Below the pieces are notes generated by a model. That model saw only the letters and a list, made by a program, of their open reading frames with translations. It was not told the origin of the DNA and did not search any database. A DNA stretch of 11,282 nt from an uncultured Lachnospiraceae bacterium (GTDB lineage Bacteria; Bacillota; Clostridia; Lachnospirales; Lachnospiraceae), in NCBI GenBank assembly GCA_934418055.1, contig CAKRWX010000054.1, positions 1 through 11,282 of the forward strand, given 5' to 3'. Both the position numbers and the translations under genes were made by a program. How positions within the stretch are numbered: position 1 is the first letter of the stretch; every line of letters starts with the position of its first letter. Below are positions 5,697 through 11,282 of the stretch, one piece after another.

Positions 5697-7124
5697 ATGG
5701 CAAAGAAACCTCAGAAAGTTGTCAGATACCCCAGAAGCAGTCAGCGGGGACTGAGGGCTTTTATCAGGGATATTAATATTGGAAAATTGATTTTTCTGGT
5801 CATTTTTATCTATATGCTGTTCAGTGTCTATACTTATTGGTCCAGAGGAAAGATACAGCCTTATGAAGTGACCGAAGGCTCTATTGTAAATGACCGGAAT
5901 TACACAGGAATTATCTTAAGAAAAGAGACAACCCAGTATCTGGATACCTCCGGATATGTGAATTACTATGTGCGGGAAGGCCGGAGAGTGGCAGTGGGAA
6001 CCAGCATCTGTTCTGTGGATGAGACAGGAACTCTGGCACAGCAGTTGGAAGAGATGGGACAAGGCCAGTCGAATTTATCAGATTCCGATCTGGCGGAGAT
6101 CAAAAAATCCTTGACTTCATACAGCCTGGCCTACAATGACAACCGCTTCGGCAATGTCTATGATGTGGAGTACTCCTTAGAGTCTCTGATTATGGAGTAT
6201 TCCAATTTTGGTGCCATGAGCCAGGGAGAGAATCTGGCGGAGCAGTTGGGAGGTAATTTTAAACAGTTAAAAACGCCGGTCAGCGGAATTGTCTCTTATG
6301 CTGTGGATTCCTACGAGGATCTGGATGAGACTTCCATCAATGCAGATGTGTTTGACAGGACCGGCTATTCCAGACTGACCATCAAAACCGGACAGCCTGC
6401 GGAAACGGGAACTCCGGCCTACAAGGTGATTACCGATGACGCATGGTCCGTGGTATTCCCGTTGGGAGAAGATGATCTGGCCCAGTTTGGAGATCAGACC
6501 AGCCTGAAGATTAATTTCCCAAGTGAAGACCTGACTATGAACGGAGCATTTTCCGTCATTGCAGGAACCGATGGAAAAACCTATGGCAAATTAGATTTTA
6601 AACGGTTTATGATCCAGTTCGAATCTGACCGGTATGTGGATTTCGAGGTGGTGACAGAAGAGGTGAAGGGATTGAAAATTCCGTTAAGTTCCGTTACCAG
6701 CAAAGATTTTTACCGGATTCCAGCAGATTATTTAACCACCGGCGGCGATGGAAATGATTCCGGTTTTAATAAAGAAGTGTATTCTGATCAGGGAACCTCC
6801 ATTGTATTTGTGCCGACGACCATTTATTATTCAGATGAAGAATCCTGCTATATTGATATAGGAGAGGATGAGGAGATCCATGCAGGTGATTATCTGGTAA
6901 AGCCAGGTTCCCAGGACCGCTATCAGGTGGGCCAGACCGGATCCCTTCAGGGAGTTTATAATATTAATAAGGGTTATTCCGTATTCCGCCAGATTGAAAT
7001 TCTGGCAGAGAATAACGAGTTTTATATTGTACAGAAAGGAACCAGATATGGCCTGAATGTTTATGACCATATCGTTCTGGACGCGGACGCTGTAGAAGGC
7101 GAAGGTGTATTAGTATATCAGTAA
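5697..7124 (+). CDS. HlyD-like membrane fusion (adaptor) family protein
   Basis: The 475-residue protein has a short basic cytoplasmic end (residues 1-30), one hydrophobic membrane segment (about 31-47) and a long extracytoplasmic part, giving a type II topology. Two half-motifs resemble the split lipoyl domain of HlyD/RND-type adaptors: SGYVNYYVREGRRVAVGT (85-102) and TPVSGIVSY (193-201). The stretch between them (about 112-190) is short compared with the long coiled coils of export adaptors. No ABC, RND or MFS exporter lies nearby, so an export role is unproven. Linkage to yggS and sepF suggests a role at the envelope or division site, but this is inference from position. It is the first gene of its unit and its ribosome binding site is in a hairpin. 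The stop overlaps the yggS ribosome binding site. Confidence 0.8.
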   Translation: MAKKPQKVVRYPRSSQRGLRAFIRDINIGKLIFLVIFIYMLFSVYTYWSRGKIQPYEVTEGSIVNDRNYTGIILRKETTQYLDTSGYVNYYVREGRRVAVGTSICSVDETGTLAQQLEEMGQGQSNLSDSDLAEIKKSLTSYSLAYNDNRFGNVYDVEYSLESLIMEYSNFGAMSQGENLAEQLGGNFKQLKTPVSGIVSYAVDSYEDLDETSINADVFDRTGYSRLTIKTGQPAETGTPAYKVITDDAWSVVFPLGEDDLAQFGDQTSLKINFPSEDLTMNGAFSVIAGTDGKTYGKLDFKRFMIQFESDRYVDFEVVTEEVKGLKIPLSSVTSKDFYRIPADYLTTGGDGNDSGFNKEVYSDQGTSIVFVPTTIYYSDEESCYIDIGEDEEIHAGDYLVKPGSQDRYQVGQTGSLQGVYNINKGYSVFRQIEILAENNEFYIVQKGTRYGLNVYDHIVLDADAVEGEGVLVYQ

Positions 7125-7137
7125 GGAGAGAAATCAC

Positions 7138-7818
7138 ATGGTTGCCAGACAGTATGATGAAATAAAAAAACGAGTAGAAGCAGCCTGCCAGAGAGCGGGA
7201 AGAAATCCAGAAGAAGTGACGCTGATCGCGGTCAGCAAGACAAAGCCTGTGGAGATGCTTCGTGAGGCTTATGAAGCGGGAGCCAGGGATTTTGGCGAGA
7301 ATAAAGTACAGGAGATTTTAGCCAAGGAGCCGAAACTGCCAGAGGATATCCGCTGGCACATGATCGGCCACCTGCAGACCAATAAAGTGCGCCAGATCGT
7401 AGGAAAAACCTGTCTGATCCATTCTGTGGATTCTGTGCGTCTGGCAGAGGAGATCCATAAGGAGTCCGTGAAGAAGGGGCTTGTAACCCAGATCCTTCTG
7501 GAGGTCAATGTGGCAGAAGAGGAGAGCAAATTCGGCTTTCATGTGGAAGAAGTGGAAGATGCCTTAAAACAGATCCAGGAGCTTTCCGGCGTCTGTGTGC
7601 GGGGCCTGATGACCATTGCGCCATTTGTGGACAATCCCGAAGACAATCGTCCTGTTTTTCAAAAATTAAATAAATTATATGTTGACATGAAAACGAAAAA
7701 CATTGATAATGATACTATGAATATTTTGTCCATGGGCATGACCGGTGACTTTGAAGTTGCAGTGGAAGAAGGCGCAACCATGGTCAGAGTAGGCACCGGA
7801 ATCTTTGGTGCAAGATAG
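7138..7818 (+). CDS. yggS: YggS family pyridoxal phosphate homeostasis protein
   Basis: YggS/PLPBP proteins are cytosolic, bind pyridoxal 5'-phosphate and help keep PLP and amino acid pools balanced; no enzymatic reaction is established for them. The 226-residue product has a single alanine-racemase-like barrel of normal length. The PLP-binding lysine is Lys34 in LIAVSKTKP. Other hallmarks are FGENKVQEI (52-60), WHMIGHLQTNK (73-83), GLMTIAP (156-162) and the phosphate-binding end LSMGMTGDFEVAVEEGA, VRVGTGIFG. The usual MGMSGD is MGMTGD here. ATG 7138 has AAGGAGAG spaced about 7-8 bases away. In Bacillus subtilis the homologue ylmE also precedes sepF (ylmF). Its 3' end contains a likely promoter for sepF. 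Confidence 0.96.
   Translation: MVARQYDEIKKRVEAACQRAGRNPEEVTLIAVSKTKPVEMLREAYEAGARDFGENKVQEILAKEPKLPEDIRWHMIGHLQTNKVRQIVGKTCLIHSVDSVRLAEEIHKESVKKGLVTQILLEVNVAEEESKFGFHVEEVEDALKQIQELSGVCVRGLMTIAPFVDNPEDNRPVFQKLNKLYVDMKTKNIDNDTMNILSMGMTGDFEVAVEEGATMVRVGTGIFGAR
7682..7710 (+). promoter_or_regulatory. Internal sigma-A-type promoter within yggS, reading toward sepF
   Basis: A perfect TTGACA (7682-7687) and GATAAT (7705-7710) are exactly 17 bases apart, matching 11 of 12 consensus positions. The surrounding 60 bases are markedly AT-rich compared with the rest of yggS. A start near 7717 would give sepF a leader of about 120 bases and expression independent of the HlyD-like promoter. Confidence 0.6.
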
Positions 7819-7836
7819 TAAGATGGGAGATTAGAA

Positions 7837-8361
7837 ATGGGTTTTATTGGAAAAATTATGGATAGTCTGCGTTTAAGCGACAACGAAGATGATGATTACT
7901 TCCTGGATGATGATTATGAAGATGAGAAACCGGAGAAGAAAAGCTTTTTCGGTAAGAAAGATAAAGACCTGGATGACGATTATGGGTATGACGAGCCAGA
8001 GGAGCCAGCTTCCAAGCCGAGATTTTTAGGAAGATCCTCGAATAAAGTGGTTCCGATGAAACGGGGCGGCATGGAAGTGACCATGGTGAAACCAACATCC
8101 ATGAATGATTCCCAGGAGATCTGCCAGTACCTGTTAGCTGGTAAGGCAGTGGTACTGAACATGGAAGGTCTGAACATGGAAGTAGCACAGCGGATCATTG
8201 ATTTCGCTTCCGGCGCAACTTATTCCATGAATGGCAATCTGCAGAAGATTTCCAACAGCATTTTCATTGCGACACCAGAATCTGTGGAGTTATCTGGAGA
8301 TTTCCAGGAGCTGATCAGCGGCGGCGCAGCATCTTTTTCAGGCATGGGAATGCGTATTTAA
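7837..8361 (+). CDS. sepF: Cell division protein SepF
   Basis: SepF bundles FtsZ filaments and anchors them to the membrane in Gram-positive bacteria. The 174-residue protein has three parts. Residues 1-13 (MGFIGKIMDSLRL) form the amphipathic membrane-binding helix. Residues about 15-65 are a highly acidic, flexible linker rich in Asp and Glu. From about residue 77 comes the globular SepF domain, with GKAVVLNMEGLN (102-113), RIIDFASGATYSMNG (119-133) and IFIATPESV (142-150). It is somewhat longer than the about 150-residue B. subtilis protein because of the linker. The ATG has a GGGAGA site, 18 bases after yggS. A terminator follows, so sepF ends its unit. Confidence 0.96.
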   Translation: MGFIGKIMDSLRLSDNEDDDYFLDDDYEDEKPEKKSFFGKKDKDLDDDYGYDEPEEPASKPRFLGRSSNKVVPMKRGGMEVTMVKPTSMNDSQEICQYLLAGKAVVLNMEGLNMEVAQRIIDFASGATYSMNGNLQKISNSIFIATPESVELSGDFQELISGGAASFSGMGMRI

Positions 8362-8388
8362 AAACGTTACGAGAATAAACAATGGAGG

Positions 8389-8424
8389 AGCAGACGGTTG
8401 AAGCAATTGAGCCGTTTGCTTTTT
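8389..8424 (+). terminator. Rho-independent terminator after sepF
   Basis: AGCAGACGGTT (8389-8399) pairs with AGCCGTTTGCT (8410-8420) with two wobble pairs around a 10-base loop, followed by a T5 run. It closes the HlyD-like-yggS-sepF unit. No convincing promoter was found between it and aroB. Confidence 0.8.
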
Positions 8425-8480
8425 CATATAACAGGAAATGATTACATAGGCGAAAAAGCAGAAATCATTAGGAGGAGACT

Positions 8481-9569
8481 ATGGAGAGACGAATGACAGT
8501 CCATCGGGACGGCAATCCGATTTATGATATTGTAATGAGCGATTCCTTTGGTCAGCTGGCGGCGGAGATTGGAAAACTTTCTGTATCTGACCGCCGGATC
8601 TGTATTGTGACGGATTCTACTGTGGCGGAACTTTATCTGGAAGAGGTAAAGGAGCGTCTGACTGGATGCTGCAAGGAGGTTGTGACCTTTGTGTTCCCGG
8701 CTGGCGAGGAGAATAAGAACTTAAAGACCGTTCAGGCTTTATATGAAACGCTGATTCTGAACCATTTGGACCGGAAGGACCTTTTAGTGGCTCTTGGCGG
8801 CGGCGTGGTAGGCGATCTGTGCGGCTACGCGGCGGCAACTTATCTGCGGGGCGTATCCTTTATCCAGATTCCGACAACCCTGTTGTCCCAGGTGGACAGC
8901 AGCATCGGCGGTAAGACTGGCGTGGACTTTGATGCCTATAAGAACATGGTAGGCGCGTTCCATATGCCGAAGCTGGTCTACACCAATGTGAAAACTTTAA
9001 CAACTCTTTCTCAGGAGCAGTTTTCTTCAGGCATGGGTGAGATCATCAAGCACGGTCTGATCAAGGATGCCGCTTATTATCAGTGGCTGAAGGAGAACCG
9101 GGAGAAGATCATGGCCAGAGATTTAGAAGCCTGCGCTGATATGATCGAGCGGAGCGACGAGATTAAACGGGATGTGGTGGAGAAAGATCCAACGGAGCAG
9201 GGAGACCGGGCTCTTTTAAACTATGGACACACTTTGGGACATGCCATCGAGAAATTAAAAGATTTCCAGATGCTTCATGGCCACTGCGTTGGTGTGGGAT
9301 GTATCGCAGCAGCGGCAATTTCCCAGAAGAGGGGTTATCTGACCCAAGAACAGGTGCAGGATATCCGTGACACCATGGAGGCATTCCAGGTGGATTCCCA
9401 TGTGTCCGGCGTTGATCCGGATCAGGTGATCGCTGCAACGAAAAATGATAAAAAGATGGATGGCAATACCATCAAATTTATTCTTCTGAAAGAGATCGGA
9501 ACCGCTTACGTGGACCGTCAGGTGACAGAAGAGGAGATGAAACTGGGACTGGAAGCGGTTCTGGAGTAA
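8481..9569 (+). CDS. aroB: 3-dehydroquinate synthase
   Basis: AroB converts 3-deoxy-D-arabino-heptulosonate 7-phosphate to 3-dehydroquinate, the second step of the shikimate pathway, using NAD and a metal ion. The 362-residue product has normal length. The NAD-binding region is GGGVVGDLCGYAA (107-119), followed by PTTLLSQVDSSIGGKTGVD (131-149). The metal ligands by family comparison are Glu187 (GMGEIIKHG), His250 (NYGHTLGHAIE) and His266 (MLHGHCVGVG), where the frequent HGE is HGH. The start at 8481 has TAGGAGGAG ending a few bases upstream. No other shikimate gene is present; its neighbours are lspA and rluD, with a 12-base gap to lspA. Confidence 0.97.
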   Translation: MERRMTVHRDGNPIYDIVMSDSFGQLAAEIGKLSVSDRRICIVTDSTVAELYLEEVKERLTGCCKEVVTFVFPAGEENKNLKTVQALYETLILNHLDRKDLLVALGGGVVGDLCGYAAATYLRGVSFIQIPTTLLSQVDSSIGGKTGVDFDAYKNMVGAFHMPKLVYTNVKTLTTLSQEQFSSGMGEIIKHGLIKDAAYYQWLKENREKIMARDLEACADMIERSDEIKRDVVEKDPTEQGDRALLNYGHTLGHAIEKLKDFQMLHGHCVGVGCIAAAAISQKRGYLTQEQVQDIRDTMEAFQVDSHVSGVDPDQVIAATKNDKKMDGNTIKFILLKEIGTAYVDRQVTEEEMKLGLEAVLE

Positions 9570-9581
9570 GGAGAACAACAT

Positions 9582-10094
9582 ATGAATCAGAAAATAAAAG
9601 CGGTTCTGGGATTTTTGGTGTCAGGCGCAGTTCTGACTGCCGTTGATCAGTGGACCAAAAGCCTGGCAGTGGCAGGACTGAAAGGAAAGGAACCATTTGT
9701 GATCTGGAACGGCGTATTTGAACTGCTGTATTCTGAGAACCGGGGCGCGGCTTTTGGTGTGCTTCAGGGCAAACATGGATTTTTCTTCCTGGTGGCAGCC
9801 TGCGTATTTGCGGCGGCTCTCTATGTGACCTGGAAACTTCCCAATGAGAAGAAATTTGTCCCTCTGCGGATCTGCATCACGCTGATCGCTGCAGGTGCGG
9901 CAGGAAACCTGATTGACCGGGTGGTTCAGGGCTATGTGGTGGATTTTTTATACTTTATCCTGATTGATTTCCCAATCTTTAATGTGGCAGACTGCTATGT
10001 GACCGTAGCGACGGCGGCCCTCCTGTTCCTTCTGATGAAAGTGTACAGTGATGAGGATCTGGCAGTTCTGTGGCAGAAGAGAAAGGAGTCCTAG
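9582..10094 (+). CDS. lspA: Lipoprotein signal peptidase (signal peptidase II)
   Basis: LspA is an aspartyl protease in the membrane that cleaves the signal peptide of prolipoproteins just before the lipidated cysteine. The 170-residue protein has four hydrophobic segments. Conserved motifs are VDQWTK (21-26), SENRGAAFGVLQ (51-62), GNLIDR (108-113) and FNVADCYV (133-140). By family comparison the catalytic pair is Asp121 (VVDFLYF) and Asp137, with Asn109 and Asp112 as supporting conserved residues. The lipoprotein carboxypeptidase encoded in this window would be one of its substrates. AAGGAG at the aroB stop serves ATG 9582. The stop TAG touches the rluD start with no gap. Confidence 0.96.
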   Translation: MNQKIKAVLGFLVSGAVLTAVDQWTKSLAVAGLKGKEPFVIWNGVFELLYSENRGAAFGVLQGKHGFFFLVAACVFAAALYVTWKLPNEKKFVPLRICITLIAAGAAGNLIDRVVQGYVVDFLYFILIDFPIFNVADCYVTVATAALLFLLMKVYSDEDLAVLWQKRKES

Positions 10095-11009
10095 GTGAAG
10101 CAGCACTACATGGTATCAGAAGAACAGGAAGATCTGCGGATCGACCGTTATCTGGCGGAGGCCTGTGAGGAACTTTCCCGTTCTTATATTCAGAAACTGT
10201 TAAAATCTCAGGACGTATTAGTGAATGGAAGTCCCGTAAAAGCCAGCTATAAAGTGGCGGCTGGCGATCAGATTGAAGTGGAGGTTCCAGAAGCCATAGA
10301 GCCGGAGATTGCAGCAGAAGAGATGGATTTAGATATTCTCTATGAGGACCAGGATGTGATCCTGATCAATAAGCCGAAGGGAATGGTGGTACATCCGGCG
10401 GCAGGCCACTACACCGGAACTCTGGTCAATGGCCTCATGGCCCACTGTAAGGACGAACTTTCCGGGATCAACGGCGTTATGCGTCCTGGTATCGTTCACC
10501 GGATCGATATGGACACCACCGGCGTTCTGATCGTTTGTAAAAATGATTTTGCCCACAATTCCATTGCGGCCCAGCTAAAAGAACATTCCATCACCAGAAA
10601 ATACCGGGCTATTGTGTATGGTGTGATCAAAGAGGATGAGGGAACGGTGGACGCGCCCATCGGCAGACATCCCGTTGATCGGAAGAAGATGAGCATCAAT
10701 GAGAAAAATGGACGTCATGCAGTGACCCATTACCGGGTACTGAAACGGTTTTCCAAGTATACTTATATTGAATGCCAGTTAGAGACCGGACGGACCCACC
10801 AGATCCGTGTTCATATGGCCAGCATTCATCATCCGCTGTTAGGCGATACGGTTTATGGGCCGGAGAAGAGCCCATTTCACCTTCAGGGACAGACCCTTCA
10901 TGCAGGTGTGTTAGGCTTTGTCCATCCGAGAACCGGGGAATATATGGAGTTTACAGCTCCATTGCCTCAGTATTTTACGGAACTTTTGCAGAAATTAGAG
11001 AATATGTAA
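10095..11009 (+). CDS. rluD: RluA-family 23S rRNA pseudouridine synthase (RluD-like)
   Basis: RluA-family enzymes convert specific uridines in RNA to pseudouridine; the RluD branch acts on 23S rRNA during ribosome assembly. The 304-residue product has an S4 RNA-binding domain at about residues 14-65 (RIDRYLAEACEELSRS, VLVNGSPVKASYKVAAGD) and a catalytic domain from about 80. The catalytic aspartate is Asp138 in HRIDMDTTG. Other hallmarks are INKPKGMVVHPAAGH (91-105) and the ETGRTHQIRVHMA region. The start is GTG 10095, directly after the lspA stop, with AAAGGAG at 10082-10088 spaced 6 bases away; ATG 10110 is a weaker alternative. The lspA-rluD pair is conserved in Firmicutes (B. subtilis lspA-ylyB). 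The exact target uridines cannot be read from sequence. Confidence 0.94.
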   Translation: MKQHYMVSEEQEDLRIDRYLAEACEELSRSYIQKLLKSQDVLVNGSPVKASYKVAAGDQIEVEVPEAIEPEIAAEEMDLDILYEDQDVILINKPKGMVVHPAAGHYTGTLVNGLMAHCKDELSGINGVMRPGIVHRIDMDTTGVLIVCKNDFAHNSIAAQLKEHSITRKYRAIVYGVIKEDEGTVDAPIGRHPVDRKKMSINEKNGRHAVTHYRVLKRFSKYTYIECQLETGRTHQIRVHMASIHHPLLGDTVYGPEKSPFHLQGQTLHAGVLGFVHPRTGEYMEFTAPLPQYFTELLQKLENM

Positions 11010-11017
11010 AAAAATAT

Positions 11018-11045
11018 ATACTTTTCCGGCATTTTGTTGTATAAT
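11018..11045 (+). promoter_or_regulatory. Possible promoter before the cytidylate kinase-like gene
   Basis: A perfect TATAAT lies at 11040-11045 in an AT-rich gap of 88 bases. No good -35 hexamer is found at the right distance (TATACT ends 17 bases upstream), and no extended -10 TG is correctly placed. It marks a probable new transcription unit, with moderate certainty. Confidence 0.45.
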
Positions 11046-11097
11046 AAGTTCAAGAAGAAAAATTGTATGACAATATATTCCGAAGGGAGAGGATCAT

Positions 11098-11282
11098 ATG
11101 AGCAACTTAGTAATTACAATCGGAAGACAGTGTGGAAGTAGAGGTAAGACCATTGGTAAGAAGGTGGCAGAAGCTTTAGGTGTAAAGTGTTATGACAAGG
11201 AACTTCTGACTGAGGCGGCAAAGCACAGTGGCCTTTGTGAGGAATTGTTTGAGACCCATGACGAAAAACCAACTAATAGCTT
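11098..11282 (+). CDS. Cytidylate kinase-like family protein, 3' partial
   Basis: Only 61 codons are present before the window ends. The visible part begins with a strand and P-loop, VITIGRQCGSRGKTIG (residues 5-20), then KKVAEALGVKCYDKELL and AAKHSGL. This matches the N-terminus of the cytidylate kinase-like family common in Clostridia, small P-loop kinases related to Cmk but usually distinct from the true CMP kinase. The substrate is not established from this fragment. The ATG has a GAAGGGAGAGG site upstream and follows a separate -10-like element, so it is likely transcribed apart from rluD. Confidence 0.8.
   Translation, partial: MSNLVITIGRQCGSRGKTIGKKVAEALGVKCYDKELLTEAAKHSGLCEELFETHDEKPTNS

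Noticed and set aside
8382..8441. Possible 19-codon peptide starting at ATG 8382
   Set aside because: It lies across the terminator stem and T-run after sepF, has no homology I recognise, and no separate promoter is visible.
10772..11044. 90-residue plus-strand frame overlapping the rluD end
   Set aside because: It is out of frame within a well conserved region of rluD, with no ribosome binding site and a composition typical of a shadow frame.
11062..11074. Short inverted repeat ATTGT-ATG-ACAAT before the cytidylate kinase-like gene
   Set aside because: Five-base arms in an AT-rich leader are expected by chance, and it does not match an operator I know.

Overview
The window looks like a chromosomal housekeeping segment from a Gram-positive anaerobe of the class Clostridia, probably Lachnospiraceae. 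The reasons are the gene order PBP2-minC-minD-minE-rodA-mgsA, a HlyD-like adaptor beside yggS and sepF, strong AAGGAGG-type ribosome binding sites, and moderate GC content with AT-rich intergenic promoters. The lineage is inferred from gene content and synteny; no database was searched. There is no sign of a mobile element, CRISPR array, tRNA or rRNA, and no stretch of 300 bases lacks a gene. All genes are on the plus strand.

Positions 1-5013 hold a wall-growth and septum-placement cluster. It contains the 3' end of a class B penicillin-binding protein (probably the elongation PBP2), the division-site selection genes minC, minD and minE, the SEDS glycosyltransferase rodA, a methylglyoxal synthase-family gene and a lipoprotein D,D-carboxypeptidase. 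PBP2 and RodA form the elongation synthase pair, MinCDE keeps the Z ring off the poles, and the carboxypeptidase would trim stem peptides. Spacing is tight except for a 98-base gap before minD.

Positions 5014-5616 form a self-contained unit: a near-consensus promoter, a 139-residue P-loop protein of unknown function, and a hairpin terminator. Positions 5626-8424 form a second unit with its own promoter: a 475-residue HlyD-like membrane protein, the PLP-homeostasis protein YggS, and the division protein SepF, ending at a terminator. SepF also appears to have a near-perfect internal promoter inside the end of yggS. The ribosome binding site of the HlyD-like gene lies in a perfect inverted repeat that ends directly before its start codon.

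Positions 8481-11009 hold aroB, lspA and rluD, closely spaced. After an AT-rich gap with a -10-like element, the window ends in the 5' part of a cytidylate kinase-like gene.

Most of the region is ordinary. The best candidates for a second look are the methylglyoxal synthase homologue, whose active-site positions are substituted, including the conserved catalytic histidine replaced by methionine; the sequestered ribosome binding site; the small orphan P-loop protein; and the internal promoter for sepF.
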